Source: Misgurnus anguillicaudatus | Lineage: Eukaryota; Chordata; Actinopteri; Cypriniformes; Cobitidae | Direction of reading: 5' to 3' | Assembly: GCF_027580225.2 (NCBI RefSeq) | Contig: NC_073342.2 | Span: 17,167,501 to 17,231,500, forward strand | DNA: 64,000 bases | In this document: positions 43,048 through 54,352 of the stretch, piece by piece | Numbering within the stretch: position 1 is the first letter of the stretch | How the letters are laid out: the number at the start of each line of letters is the position of its first letter | Program-made: the position numbers and the translations under genes | The notes under the pieces: generated by a model | The model's input: the letters and a program-made list of their open reading frames with translations, nothing else | Databases searched by the model: none | Told to the model about the DNA's origin: nothing

Positions 43048-43975
43048 GAACCATGTTCACGATCACTTGAGTTTCGCACCAGTCACTCTTTACATTCATT
43101 TAATTTTATGATCTGACACGTGTGTCTGAAAACATGGTGCCCACTGCCCAAAATGCACCTCACAATGATGTCTCTTTAGGCCTGCTATGTTCACAATATA
43201 GTGAACATATCATTGTCTCCTGTGTGTTATTGCATTAAAATGCCACTTCACAAACATGGGGGAAAATGTATTTTTTATTCCTGTCTAAAATGAAGATGCT
43301 CAAAAAAGACATTTCAAGTTCAGTATGTGTTATTGATGACCTCAGGGCTGTATCTAATGACTTGGCATTGGTGTCAAGTGACAGACAGTGCCCTCAGACA
43401 GGCATTATGATCAGTCCATTAGCTGTGCCAGTCAGCCTGTCAGGATTCAGAGACAGGGCTCCATAGAGACGCATCAGCATTCCTAAACAGCTTTCAGCAA
43501 ACCAGTCCCATAAAAACTGGCACAAATTCACTCTTATACATCTTAACTCACTCATTTCCCCTGCCCTAAATGTACTAGTTAAGATTATATATAGCTTATA
43601 TAACTTATGAACTCTATAGCTACACACGTTGGTTACGCTGCTTAAAATCATGCTATGTGAAATGTTTTAAACATCATTTTGATCATTTATATTTTTAACA
43701 TTATTTATAATAACAATTGAAAGCCTACTTTTAACAATCCAGTCTGTAGGGTTTAAAAATTAATTTAGACAAGGTAAAAAGTTTTTATAAACGTCAAACT
43801 GGCACCTCAAATAAACAAGTTTCTTTATATTGTTGATTAAAAAGAGATTCATGGATTGTTTTGTTTTTTTAGAAAAACAAGATGAACCAAAGTCAACAAT
43901 TCTTTTCTTTACGTCTCGTTTGTTTTTCATAATTTTTTGTTAATTACTAAGAAAACCATTTATTTCATCAGCACC
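43048..43975. other. Nothing recognised
   Basis: Unique to AT-rich sequence. 43300-43480 is more balanced. No element ends or convincing exon. Confidence 0.3.
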
Positions 43976-43989
43976 TTCTGTTTATGAGA

Positions 43990-44450
43990 AAAAGGTCGCG
44001 TCTCTCGACAAGTAACGCGTGGATGTGTGCGTATTAATCACGCATCATCATCATCATCACTGAAGAACTTCGCCCTTTCTCGCTGTACCTGCAAGTCGAT
44101 CCACGCGTTCCCGTTTTCCTGCGCTTCATTTAACAGCGTCCCAGACTCCTCCTGAAGTACCGAAAATGACAGCACAATTACATGCGAGCCCGTGCCCGAA
44201 GCCGGGAGGAGTGTTATAACGGCTACCTGTCTTTACCTCAGTTTCCCGCGCTCCGTTAACAGGCGTCGGTGATTAGAGGGATGTAAACCCACCCACTTCC
44301 GCCTAGCAAACAGACCCGCGCCAATCATACCTCCTGGTGTCAATCACGACCCGTCACAACACATCAAGCGCGTGAGCAAACAGTGGAAAACGCAGGCTGA
44401 CAGCTCAGCCTTTTCTCACACCTCGAACCTGTGGATGTCTCTTGTTTGCT
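43990..44450. promoter_or_regulatory. CpG-dense promoter-like island
   Basis: About 30 CpG dinucleotides in 450 bp, the densest cluster in the window away from obvious transposons. The island has a CCAAT box in GCGCCAATCAT (44313-44323), GCGCGTGAG and CCGCGCTCCG words, and no inverted ends. The AT-rich DNA on both sides is CpG-poor. It lies 7.4 kb upstream of dnajc24. It could be the promoter of a leftward gene, a distal promoter of dnajc24, or both. Splice-like signals on the minus strand are given separately. Confidence 0.5.
44038..44151 (-). CDS. Hypothetical exon on the minus strand within the CpG island
   Basis: Read on the minus strand, an acceptor-like TTTTCGGTACTTCAG (ending at 44152) opens a 38-codon frame that begins EESGTLLNEAQENGNAWID, contains ERAKFF, and ends in an acidic SDDDDDA before TGA at 44040-44038. 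An upstream donor-like CTGAG/GTAAAG at 44237 would define an 85-bp intron, and the bases before it (44237-44272) read in the same frame, but a stop lies just beyond and no ATG is present. A second donor-like CAG/GTACAG (near 44088) could instead end the exon early. The peptide looks protein-like, though no family is recognised and a GAT repeat supplies the acidic tail. It could equally be a 5' untranslated exon of a leftward transcript. Confidence 0.25.
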   Translation of the reverse strand, partial: EESGTLLNEAQENGNAWIDLQVQRERAKFFSDDDDDA

Positions 44451-44479
44451 GTCTACCCACACCTTCATTTCACGGATCA

Positions 44480-45021
44480 TAAGAAAGTAAAGACATATGT
44501 TTTCTTCTTTTATTAGTGCAGTAAACAGAAAGCCGATGAACCAGCTTTGTTTTATACAGCTGAAAAGTTTATTAGTTTGTTTATGATGTATTTTTTATGT
44601 AAGATTTAATGAAAATTCACTAGCAAAACCCACCCGAAAAATATCGCAGTATTTATATGAAATTTTAGTACACTGTAGTACATTATATAATAATTAATAC
44701 AATGTGAATGTGTTTTACAGTATTCTGTAGTATTACGTAACTTGAATTGATAAACTAGTAATTACTGTAGTATACTTTTATGGTAGGTTCAAAAGCATTA
44801 CAGTATTTTGACATTTTAAAATATGTTATGATATATATCATAAGTAGGCCTATATGCTATGAAAACATCAAAATCTTGTAGAAGTATGTATTGTAGGCTA
44901 TTGGGTCTAAAAAAACACCATACAACCTTATTTATGTGGAAGTAACAGATTCATATAGACCTGTAGGGTAAAATGTGCATGAGTTCTATGTTTAGTTCAT
45001 GTTTAAATTGATAAAAAAATC

Positions 45022-45024
<3 letters not shown>
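44480..45024. other. AT-rich sequence, nothing recognised
   Basis: No element ends or exons. Confidence 0.35.

Positions 45025-45099
<75 letters not shown>
45025..45099. repeat. (TA)n microsatellite, 75 bp
   Basis: About 37 uninterrupted TA units, probably length-polymorphic and hairpin-forming. Confidence 0.95.
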
Positions 45100-45102
<3 letters not shown>

Positions 45103-45534
45103 GGATTTAATCCACTGTACACATCAAAATGCAGTGTTTGTCATATTTTAAATTTGTCATCCTGGAGAACCCATGGGGGCAAATTTGGCCGCTGTTAATT
45201 GCTGCTACAGTACCCAAAATTATTATTTTTTTATCAAATTTAACTTCAAAAGCTCAGAGTGCCACCACTTACCCCTACATAGAGACACAAAAACAGTAAA
45301 AGTCAAGGTTATGATTTAATTTGTCACTTGCGAGTACAGCAATAGTAATGCTTTTTACTGACAGGAATTTTGTGTTTAAAAGTTTTTACAGTTGCATAGT
45401 AAAACATAATAGAAAATACATTATATGATCATATTTTGACAATTAAAATACAATGAGAACATTAATATAATAGAAGAATAAAGACAAAGAATTAACTGAT
45501 TTAAAATGGTCCTATACTGTTCCTATACTTTTTT

Positions 45535-45625
45535 CCGGTAGCTCAATTGGTAAAGCAGTGTTAACAGTGCAAAGGTCATGGGTTAAATCCCAGTAAGCAC
45601 ACATACAGATAAATATAACTGTGAT
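45535..45625 (+). repeat. tRNA-derived SINE head
   Basis: GGTAGCTCAATTGGTAAAGC (A box) and GGTCATGGGTTAAATCCCAG (B-box region), then AAGCACACATACAGATAAAT. It is a 3'-truncated member of the family at 48295. Confidence 0.6.
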
Positions 45626-45639
45626 GCTTTAGCAGGTTG

Positions 45640-46180
45640 TGATGTTAGACCAGCTCAGAATCCAACACCTATGCCAGCTCCAGTATTGCTCCTCTGAACC
45701 GTTGTAGAGGAGAGAGCTAAATTTGTACGATTTGTGTTCACCTCTCCGCACTGGGCCAGGCACGGGCACACCTAGCGTCTCCTCTCTCAGCAGACAGGCC
45801 CCATCTGCCACCTGCTCCGCCCCTCTGTCCCTGTGACAACTGTCGAGCAGGCACGCAAGATTGATTATCAGTCAAAGCCCATAGCGCTAGCAGCAGATTT
45901 TGCTAGGTAAAGCTTGCTGATCCAGCAAAGAGCCAGAGCGCAAAGTTACATTGGGCCGTGCCAACCGCGCTCTGTGTCGGGGCGCACAGAGAACAGCCGT
46001 GCGTGTCGCCATGAAAGCCAGCCAAGGAAACACAGCTGCAGCACAGAAGTTCCGGCCCGGAAAACTTGGCACCCAGCAAAGGACTCATAAATAAACATGG
46101 CTGTATGATGGCACTGTTTTTGGGCGTCTCCTGAGCCAGGATAAATAGCACATGATCTCATGCACAGCCTACTTGGAGAG
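45640..46180. other. Candidate conserved non-coding island
   Basis: Unique, GC-richer sequence with GATTGATTATCAGTCAAAG, GCTAGCAGCAGATTTTGCT and similar words. Three overlapping minus-strand frames (61-82 codons) in different phases are unrecognised. Confidence 0.35.
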
Positions 46181-46329
46181 GAACAAGTCAATACAACGCA
46201 TTCCCTTGGAAATTAATGTGAAACAATGCATATACTCAACCAATGAATATAAAGTTACTTACTAACTGAAATACTACTTTTTAATGTAAATACTGCCAGT
46301 ATGTTTATGGGTCAAAACCCAATTCTGGT

Positions 46330-46465
46330 GTGGGCCTACAGTACATGGACCCTGAATCAGTTTCACAGACAGAACACCAGTACTATCTACAACTTAAATG
46401 GTAATTTCCAATCTGAAGTGATGATCCCTATGCCCAAATCTAAACCTTGTCTGGGAAACTGCCCA
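46330..46465. repeat. Degenerate GGGGCAGTTTCCCGGACAG-family copy
   Basis: CAGTTTCACAGACAGAACAC on the left and CTAAACCTTGTCTGGGAAAC, CTGCCC on the right resemble the ends at 42616 and 32666. Confidence 0.45.
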
Positions 46466-46599
46466 TGAGGTTGAACACTGGATGTCCATTCCATGTAGTT
46501 AACCCAAAATTGCCAACTTGCTTGATTCAACTCAATTAAGTAAAAACAAATTGGAGAGGACATAGATTATATGATATCTACTTGCTCCTAATTGAACAG

Positions 46600-47480
46600 A
46601 AAACATCACTCTTTCTTTAGTGGGGTTACTTAACAGCGCGAATACTCCCAAACGTCTCTTCTTTCTAAAGCTCTTTGACTGCGTTCCCCATGTGGTCGGC
46701 ATTGCCATTGATAAACAAATACAAGTTCTGAGTGCTTCTGGGCTGAGCCTACAGTACCTCCTCCAGGATAGATGGAAGCAGTGGGCTGGTGGGGCAGCCC
46801 GCTAGTGGGGAATTCACTTCTTGGATAATGACGGTTGGCAGGGGTGCTGCCTCGCTTGTGGCTTCCTGCCAGACCGCTGTCGGTCAAAGCCTGCTCCTAG
46901 CCCCTTTCGCGGGGGAAGCCATTGTGGTAGATTTGCATTAACCGGCGAGGCCTCACGAGTACAGTGCGTGTCGTGCTGAGATATAACTCTTTAATCCGTC
47001 ATCATTCACTTGAACTCTTTTCAGAGCGGCGTTCCACCGCGGTACCTCCGTGTCATCTCAGGTGCGACACGCATCCACAACAACATTCATTATCTGGGAC
47101 CACTTCCCTCCCTGAAAGTAAACCGTGTTTGATTTAACAGCCGGGAGGAACCAAAAGGCCCCCCATGTCGACATAGACCGCAACCCTAAAGCTTGGCAGC
47201 CATTCAAAGGCTTTGAATTCCTCTCTCCTACCAGGATGTCATAGCCAAGACATAGAGACTGTATTTTCCTTTCTTCTGCGGGATCTTCTCTTTCCTTCCT
47301 TTCTTTCTGCCCTATACTTTTTTTCTCACGTTCCTGCCCGTGTGTTTGGCGGGGGCGCTCCGTTCAGTCTGATTTAAGGGCACCCGTGTCAGCTGGGAAC
47401 AATTGGTGAAATGGGGACAAAGCCGCCCGCTCTACTTGAATTACAAGTGGTTGGTACTCATGGTTGAATAAAGGGTGTTT
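46600..47480. other. Large candidate conserved non-coding island
   Basis: About 880 bp of unique, balanced sequence (for example TTTGCATTAACCGGCGAGGC, CTCTTTAATCCGTCATCATTC) with no repeats. Frames on both strands (61-86 codons) overlap and are unrecognised. It is the largest repeat-free block next to dnajc24 and so a good enhancer candidate. Confidence 0.4.
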
Positions 47481-47649
47481 CAATGTACCCTTCAGGGGGC
47501 AGCGTAGAGCCTCACCTATGGAAATGATGGGCACAAGCACACATGCACACACAAGGAACTTAAACGCTTCGCTGATCGCCACGAAAGTGCTTTGCAAACA
47601 AACATTGGGACAGTTTTCATTCAAATGCCCAGTCGAGTTGATTTAATGT

Positions 47650-48290
47650 GTTTGTCCCAGTTGTAGTAAATAAATGGCTAAGAGGCCTGTAAACACAGAT
47701 AGAAGTCCAGATAGATAGATAGATATTGCATAATAGGTCTGAACATCAAACTAGTCATTTAATAAAATTATTCTGTGTAGTAGTTTACATGCATTTCATA
47801 GTTTTCTTATCTTACGAAAGATAAAGACAGGCTGGAATCAAAACTTTTGGCCAAGCTTAGCTTTCAACCTGCTAGCAAAGGACTGGCTTGCATCTTATTT
47901 AATTAGAGGCTTGGCATCGTAAGTCTCCAGCAACCCACATACTCTTCAGTGAAGATGAATATGTTTGGAGTGGGCAAGTCAGGGGTGAGGGTCACATTGA
48001 AATGCACCTGATGAGTCCTTCCTGTCCAATGCAAATAGTGATATGACACAAGAAAACACACATCTAACTTTAATTTCTAACTTATTTCTTATTTGTCTTA
48101 AAAAATTGCATATTGCAAAAGTGAAGTTAGAAACACAGGGATATGGGGAAAATGATATAGGTAAAAAGCTATGTGTTTAGATAAACATCTACATTTGCAG
48201 TAATAAAAGTTGGCATCAACTATTCATTAAAATGATTTTGTACACATGTACATGAGGGACAGATATGTAAATTTTTTTGAATGACTGAAT
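47650..48290. other. Nothing recognised apart from a short GATA repeat
   Basis: AGATAGATAGATAGATA at about 47708-47725; otherwise AT-rich to mixed unique sequence. Confidence 0.35.
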
Positions 48291-48294
48291 AAGG

Positions 48295-48432
48295 TTCTTA
48301 GCTCAGTTGGTATAGCATTGCAGTTAGCGGTAGTAAAAGTGAAGGGTTCGATTCCCAGAGAACACACACATACTGATAAATGAATACAATAAGTCGCTTT
48401 GGATAAAAGTGTCTACAATTACATAAATGTAC
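48295..48432 (+). repeat. tRNA-derived SINE, best preserved copy
   Basis: The head contains TTAGCTCAGTTGGTATAGCA (pol III A box) and GGGTTCGATTCCCAGAG (B box); the 3' part GTCGCTTTGGATAAAAGTGT and TACATAAATGTA is the tail widely shared among teleost SINEs. Both promoter boxes look intact, so it could be transcribed by RNA polymerase III. It is not a functional tRNA gene: the acceptor stem does not pair and no anticodon arm is evident. Confidence 0.75.
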
Positions 48433-48470
48433 CTGTAAAAATGGAATGTGGGTATAGGGCTAAATAATAC

Positions 48471-49235
48471 TTAAAGTAGTGGTTCAATGGTATTTCATGC
48501 ATTCTGACTTATTAACACAGTTATAGAGTTGTTTCCTCATAGGCAAAGTGTCAAAAAAGCAGTTGGGCGTGTTACAGAGTATTTCGTGCCGAATGCACTT
48601 GGCCAGGGTTTGTACAAGTTTCGGAAAGTTTTTTCGATTACAGGTCCAGCTGACGTTTCAGGGGTTTCTGTACGTATCACTTCTTTATATGGACACTTCC
48701 CCCGGAAAACCCCGGGAGACGCTAGAACTTGCAAACATCCATCACGCAACAACCTTTGTTTTATTTCAAAACTCAACATTGGCACGAAAGAAGAAATGTG
48801 TTTTTAGCCAACCTTATGGAAACAATGGATATAGTTTATAATCCGGTGTAGCAGCGGAGTTTTGCGTGTGTTTGATGCGCTGGATTTCATTGAAAAGTCC
48901 CAACCGGGTCATGAGTTGCATGCGGTAAGTAAGACTTCTGTCTTATGTTGGAAATAGGGACGTGCATATTATATTAAATGAAACGAGCATGTAGTGAATC
49001 ATAAGTTAAACAGTGTTGTATAGTGTTGCATGACTCGTACTCGGTCCTCCGCTGTAGTAACTTCTCCTTCTTCATTTTTGTACGTTATCGGAAAGATTCA
49101 GTAAAGCTAATCTTTCTTTTATAATTCTGACTAAACTAAAGACTCTTCGGAGATATAAAGGATGTAATACTACTCTGTAGTAACTCCAGATTAACATCAG
49201 AAATGCAGAAACAGCATGTGTTATGTGAGCTTTAA
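48471..49235. repeat. Candidate TTAA-edged repeat of 765 bp
   Basis: It starts TTAAAGTAGTGGTTCAATGG and ends TTATGTGAGCTTTAA. The interior includes TTTCAGGGGTTTCTGTACGT, ACTTCCCCCGGAAAACCCC and CCGGTGTAGCAGCGGAG, which I recall as repetitive in cyprinids. The ends pair only weakly, so this is less certain than the other TTAA elements. It contains GCATGCG/GTAAGTAAG, a strong donor-like site at about 48926. Frames of 82-97 codons are unrecognised. Confidence 0.4.
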
Positions 49236-49465
49236 AAAATGAAACACTAGAGGAAATAAATGGGCACAGCAGACAGCCATTTCCCAACAGCCAAATTTCA
49301 GGGTGAAATTAAACACTGGGTCAGTGAATATACTGATCACTCATAATCACTGACTTAAACTTCTTATACAGTATGAACATCAATTGATTTTGTTTTTCTG
49401 ACAGTTTTAGACCATTCAAAATCATTCTGCTCTTGGAAGGTCCCTTTGAAATATAAGTCCAGCCC

Positions 49466-49895
49466 AAGGGAAAAAGTAGTACTTTCCTTAGTGTACTTAA
49501 AGTGCATTATTTTCGCACACTAATTTTGTACTTAATATACTAAAAATTCATCTTTAGTACTTCTTAAGATGTTCTTAAGATTATCTAAGTGTACTTCACT
49601 GTGCTATTTTGAGACACCATGAATATGAACCAAAATGCACTTTTAACATAGGCCTACTATCTCTGTATTAAAAAATGTATTTAGTTAACACTTGTATTAA
49701 ACTTGAACTCAACTTATATACAAATATGGCTTCAAGTTTACTACAAGTGGTACCTAAATACATTTTTTACATTTTAGTACATTTTAGTTCATATTTATGG
49801 TGTCTCAAAAGTACACTTAGAACTACTAAAGAGGAAAATAAAAATAAAGCACTTTAAGTAAACTATGGAAGTTTATTACTTTTTCACCTGGGAGG
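49466..49895. mobile_element. Inverted-repeat element, AAAAAGTAGTACTTTCC ends
   Basis: GAAAAAGTAGTACTTTCC and AGTGTACTTAAAGTGC on the left are mirrored by GCACTTTAAGTAAAC and GGAAGTTTATTACTTTTTC on the right; TTTTGAGACACCATGAATAT pairs with ATATTTATGGTGTCTCAAAA inside. It is a ~430-bp fold-back MITE with an uncertain target duplication. Confidence 0.6.
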
Positions 49896-49899
49896 TCAA

Positions 49900-51360
49900 G
49901 ATGGGCAACAAAAGACAAAAATGTACTAAAAAATACACATCACCAAACAAACACATAATTATCTGCCTCATCATAATGCAATGTCGTGAGGTGTAACAGG
50001 CAACAGGCGAGCGTTCTGCAAACCTTTTTGAAAATAGTAATTATCTTTGCATTTCATTTTTGGTGACGCTAACGTGTTGCAGTAATTATGCACTGAACTT
50101 AGTTTAAATTTTGGAATTAATTTTTATTAAACAAAGGTGATAATCAGGCTTAATTCATCAATGACCTTAAAAATTGAAAAGATGCATTTGCTTGTTTAAT
50201 CACAAACTGCATCAGATTTATGCATCTACATAACATGAATAAATGACTGCTTGAATAATAATGCCATTAATAACTTAGCTTAATTCCTCCAAACTTCCAA
50301 ATAAGTAATTAGCATGGATAATTTAATTATATGTCAGCACCACTGCACAAATAGATTTTGTTATGTTTCTTTAAAGTTCACTATTCTGTTCAAACAATTA
50401 AAGTAATATTAAGCTGAAAACTTTTTAACACCTACAATATCTGTAAATATCTACAGGGACTTTTTTTTCTTTCTATATTTTCACTTTTACCCTCTTTCTT
50501 ACTTTCCTGCCATTATGTTGTCATTGCTTAGAAGCAAACTGGAATTGTAGAAATGAGTTAATCGCATGAGTAAAAACAGTAAACAAACAGATGTTATTGT
50601 CCTTCATATATACGAAATGTCAAACAAAAGACTCTTTATATTTCATCATGGAATAATTAATTGCTTCGCAATAAGCCTAAATTGAGGAAACATGGACAAA
50701 CAATCTGTTTTCTCTCTGTTACATGTGGCATCTATCAAAGTGCTCATTAAAGACTTTGTTAATTAGCAGCAGGAGAGAGAGGCTGAGGTGTTCTCGGTTT
50801 CTTTTCTTCCTTTACCCTATGACATTATTTTAGATCATTCTCAACACAGTTGACAAAAATCCACCAACTACTTGCAACCCATGCCACAATCACAAATATG
50901 TTAGATGGAATTGTTCATTGGCAAAGTGCAACAAATAATAACATTTTCCCATATATAATGTACTCTTTGTAATTCAGTAAACGTGATCATTTTCGCGATC
51001 ATTAGCAAAAAAATGTAGAATTATAAAAATCTGGTATGTTTTTTCAATACTGTACAAACGGCAACATAATATTGTACAAAAGTGAAACATATTCTAATTA
51101 TATTTATTTGAAATAATATTATATTAATAATAATATAATTATTTCCTACTGTAAATAAAATGTGTCCTTCACTCAAACACGCGCCTTCGGTTTCCATAGA
51201 TACTACACTCATCTCTCTCCAAAAAATCCGTGTGGAAACATTTATCTTGATAGGTTCCGCCTTATATACTTTCAAAAGCAATTAAATGCCTAAATATAAA
51301 CAGTAAATTGTTGAAAATACAAATGAAGTTGTAAATTATGTATGATGTTACTTAATTTAG
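49900..51360. other. AT-rich intergenic sequence upstream of dnajc24
   Basis: No element ends were resolved. 50280-50820 is rich in TTAATT/AATTAA and GATTAAT-like words and could be conserved. No coding exon. Confidence 0.3.
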
Positions 51361-51835
51361 GAATTTAAAAATATAGCGGCCTTGTGTTATTGATTCTTGT
51401 TTCTATCAGGACAATTTAAGGTGAGACACGCGTTTACACGGGAAGCAACATGGACTGTAGAAGCTAACGGTGATGGCAGGTGCAAAGATACAGAGGAAAA
51501 CCCTAATAATACCAGGTCCAGGAACGTGACAGTTCTTTATAACAGCGCTATTTTATATTGCATGTTTATATTTAACTTTATAATCGCTTAGTTGCTGATT
51601 CAGTAACATGACACGCGCTGGCTGCTAATGAATTGCCTACTGGCTTCTTATGAGGCAAGTTGAAACTTCTTTAAAGTGTTTAAATAATGTTTACTATAAA
51701 CTATTACACATTTCTTAATGTGTAGAATAATAACGTGTAATATAGAGCTTTGTGTTTTTTAAATGAAACGTGAACCGTCCAACACTGTAATATAAATATG
51801 TCATGTTTTACGCAGATTATGTTTTGAATCTTCAG
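51361..51835 (+). promoter_or_regulatory. Probable dnajc24 5' flank, possibly with an untranslated first exon
   Basis: The start codon at 51840 is preceded four bases upstream by an acceptor-like AATCTTCAG/GATT (AG at 51834-51835), so an untranslated first exon may lie further upstream. Candidate donors are TTTAAG/GTGAGA (51421) and GGCAG/GTGCAA (51480). CpG density is low, unlike the island at 44 kb. No TATA box is convincing. Confidence 0.35.
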
Positions 51836-51839
51836 GATT

Positions 51840-51947
51840 ATGGCAGATTTCAATGGTCTACAGAAAGACTGGTACTCAATACTGGGTGCTAGCCCGACCG
51901 ATGACATACAAGAGATAAAGCAGAAGTATCAGAAACTGATCCTAATG
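51840..51947 (+). CDS. dnajc24: DnaJ homolog subfamily C member 24 (diphthamide biosynthesis 4), coding exon 1
   Basis: Encodes residues 1-36, starting MADFNGLQKDWYSILGAS and ending in KYQKLILM at a consensus donor (CTAATG/GTAAGT, phase 0). DWYSILG is the start of J-domain helix I and EIKQKYQKLIL is helix II. The product is a small (about 149 residues in human) J-domain plus CSL zinc-finger co-chaperone. In the cytosol it supports the iron-sulfur radical chemistry of the DPH1-DPH2 complex in the first step of diphthamide synthesis on elongation factor 2. The ATG was chosen because it begins the family's short N-terminal segment directly before DWYS. The next exon is 5.6 kb downstream. Identification rests on family knowledge and exact agreement of splice phase and HPD position. 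Confidence 0.93.
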
Positions 51948-52400
51948 GTAAGTACATACATGCGAATAAATGCAAAATTGTATGTTTGATCTGCATGTGA
52001 TCTCAGATCAGCACATGTAAAAATCATACAGTTTAATGCAGATGTTCAAGGTGAGTTGTTGCTGCTAAACAAAAGCTTTGAAAACATATGCATAGTTAAT
52101 GGCATTGGTATTTCTCATTAATAAACATTTCAGGTTTGATTTATCTCTGCCAAGTTGTACTTAAGCAGATTTGTTTAATCCCAAATCCATTTTAATTATA
52201 GCAATCACTATTCGATCAATCAGGATGTGTTCCATGCAATTTGTTTTGAGATGAAATTTGATAAACGTTGCCCCTGTTGAATATTTTTTTTCAATCAATG
52301 AACAGTCTTGATAGATTACAATATAAAAGATAAAAGCATAATTTCAACATATTATAAACCATATAACCAGAAAGAATGTTTTTACTATATTTAAAATCCC
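51948..52400. other. dnajc24 intron 1, first part; nothing recognised
   Basis: AT-rich intron sequence without element ends. Confidence 0.35.
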
Positions 52401-52404
52401 CCAA

Positions 52405-52690
52405 ACCAATTCAAATTTATTTATATAGCGCTTTTTACAATGTTGCATTTTCTTTAAAGCAGCTTTACATAAAAACGATCAATATTGAAATTATTAAATA
52501 TATTAAACATGGTATTAAACCATTTGCTTTACAACTCAAAAAGCGATAAAATAATATCCGGAAAGCAACAGCATATGGTCATATATGATCCAATTGGTGC
52601 TACTAAGGCTGTACAATCATTCTTGCAAAGCTGATCACATTTAAACAAGCAATATTCACATCAGCAGTTGTATGCAATCATTATTTGAAG
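52405..52690. repeat. Teleost dispersed repeat, TTTATTTATATAGCGCTTTT
   Basis: CAATTCAAATTTATTTATAT, AGCGCTTTTTACAATGTTGC and AAAGCAGCTTTACATAAAAA form a motif order that I recognise as very common in fish intergenic and intronic DNA. The 3' boundary is approximate. Confidence 0.5.
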
Positions 52691-52729
52691 CGAAAAGTAA
52701 ATTCTGCTCGAAACACATCGTAACATTGC

Positions 52730-53150
52730 ATTACAGAGTATTATCCTTTGCCGTCAGGTCAAAATCCTGCTCATCTCCCTAATCTGCCTGACAGTAGGTG
52801 GCAGTAGTGTGATGGTAGTAGCCTTTGTGCCCCCTGCTTCTCTCCCTCCCTTGATTCAAAGAGGGTCTGCAGGCAGCGCATCAGAGTCCATCGGAGGATG
52901 TGGAGGTGCTTCCCTCGCAGCCTCCGAGAGGAGATGATGTATTGTTGGAGCTGGCGAGTGCTCCAAATTGCCCAGCCCTTTATATTGTGTTCCTGCTCTC
53001 CAAGCTCCATTAGGCCCAGTAAATGAATATTTTACAATGCGTGGAAAGAGACAGCAATTAAAGCGTGTAACTCCGGAGGGGAAGGAGGATGGGGTGCTCT
53101 ACAGAGCTCCAGCTTCTAGTTGTGTTATGTATTTATGACAAGTACCTGAG
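52730..53150. other. Candidate conserved element in dnajc24 intron 1
   Basis: A unique GC-richer block (CAGGTGGCAG-like, CAGACCCTC/GAGGGTCTG words, CATTAGGCCCAGTAAATG, GCAATTAAAGCG) within an AT-rich intron. An open 79-codon minus-strand frame is unrecognised. It is enhancer-like by texture. Confidence 0.4.
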
Positions 53151-53399
53151 CTCGCGGCCTGGAAGTTGTGGAGCGACACTTTAATGCGTGATAACCATCA
53201 GAGATTTAGTTTTAGTTAGGTAACTTGGGTCAGAATGGATTTAAAGATTAAAACAGTGTGGAGAACTGTGTATACTAAAAAATCTACTAAGCATGATTGG
53301 TTACCTTATAAAGGGAGAAATGTATTTGTTTGTTTTATGTGAAATAAACGCGTGTTTATTAAATAGATAATTTTTTATGTAAATTAATTGACATTTTGC

Positions 53400-54060
53400 A
53401 ATGCATAAATTTGCAGACTATAATGTGAGTATATATAAATTATTTAAAATGTATTTATTTTATTATTAAAAAATTTTGAAAAATTTGATTACACATTTAT
53501 CTTCAAATTTAGATTTTATGTACTCTTCAAATGCTTGGCATTGCACAATTAAATTAAACAAAATTATGCTTAAAATAAACAGAACAAAATTATATAATTT
53601 AAGTATATTTGTCAATCACATAATTGTAAATATACATAAATCACAGTCACCCAATCAACCAGCATGTTATCTTTTCTTCAGACACTCGATCAAATGCTTT
53701 AGACTCTCTGTTTGACAAACGGCTGCCCAGGGAGATGTTTGTTGAGCGGCAGTATATGTGCTTGCCTGGGCTAAGCTGCACTTCACACCTGTGGTCTGAC
53801 TCCTCGAGCTCACCTACAAAGAGTCATGGGAAGCAATGCCATATCCCCATTTCTGCCACTGGGGAGTGAATGTAATTCTCTTGCAGACTCTGATGTTCTC
53901 CTGGAGGTAACTGAGAAATTGTGCTGCCAAGCTCGCTCAACCGTTCTTAGGGTTCAGCAACAGAGCTCATGTTTCCCGTCGTCTGCACTGGCTAGGAATA
54001 GATGTAAACATATTTGGAAAGGTGAAGGTTCAGGTTGCATGGTAACTGGATTTTACTGAA
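53400..54060. other. Intron 1: AT-rich stretch then a unique GC-richer block
   Basis: 53400-53650 is AT-rich with chance frames. 53690-54060 is unique and balanced and may be conserved. No exon signals. Confidence 0.3.
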
Positions 54061-54352
54061 ACTGAGTAGTAATGATTAAAAACAATGTTTTAGATATTTA
54101 AACAGGAGTAGTGTTGCTTTTACAAGGTTTGGGGAAAAAGTTTGTTCAAATGACTTCAGTTAAATATCCAATACTGCGCAGAAGCCACCATGCCACCATT
54201 AGAATTGTTGGTTTTGCAATGGTATTGTGACCATATATATTAATTTCTCTTTCTCCTTATTGTAATACAACCAGAATATACAGAGAATATTAGTATTTGA
54301 TGTGAGCTCTCCTTGGGCGGTGGCAGGAACCTGCTGGCACTCTTAGAGGGAT

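Noticed and set aside
45629..46191. Overlapping minus-strand frames (60-82 codons) as small genes
   Set aside because: Three phases overlap, all unrecognised, with no splice signals; they fit a non-coding conserved block better.
48295..48432. tRNA gene
   Set aside because: A and B boxes are present, but there is no consistent cloverleaf, and it continues into a SINE 3' tail with truncated relatives elsewhere in the window.
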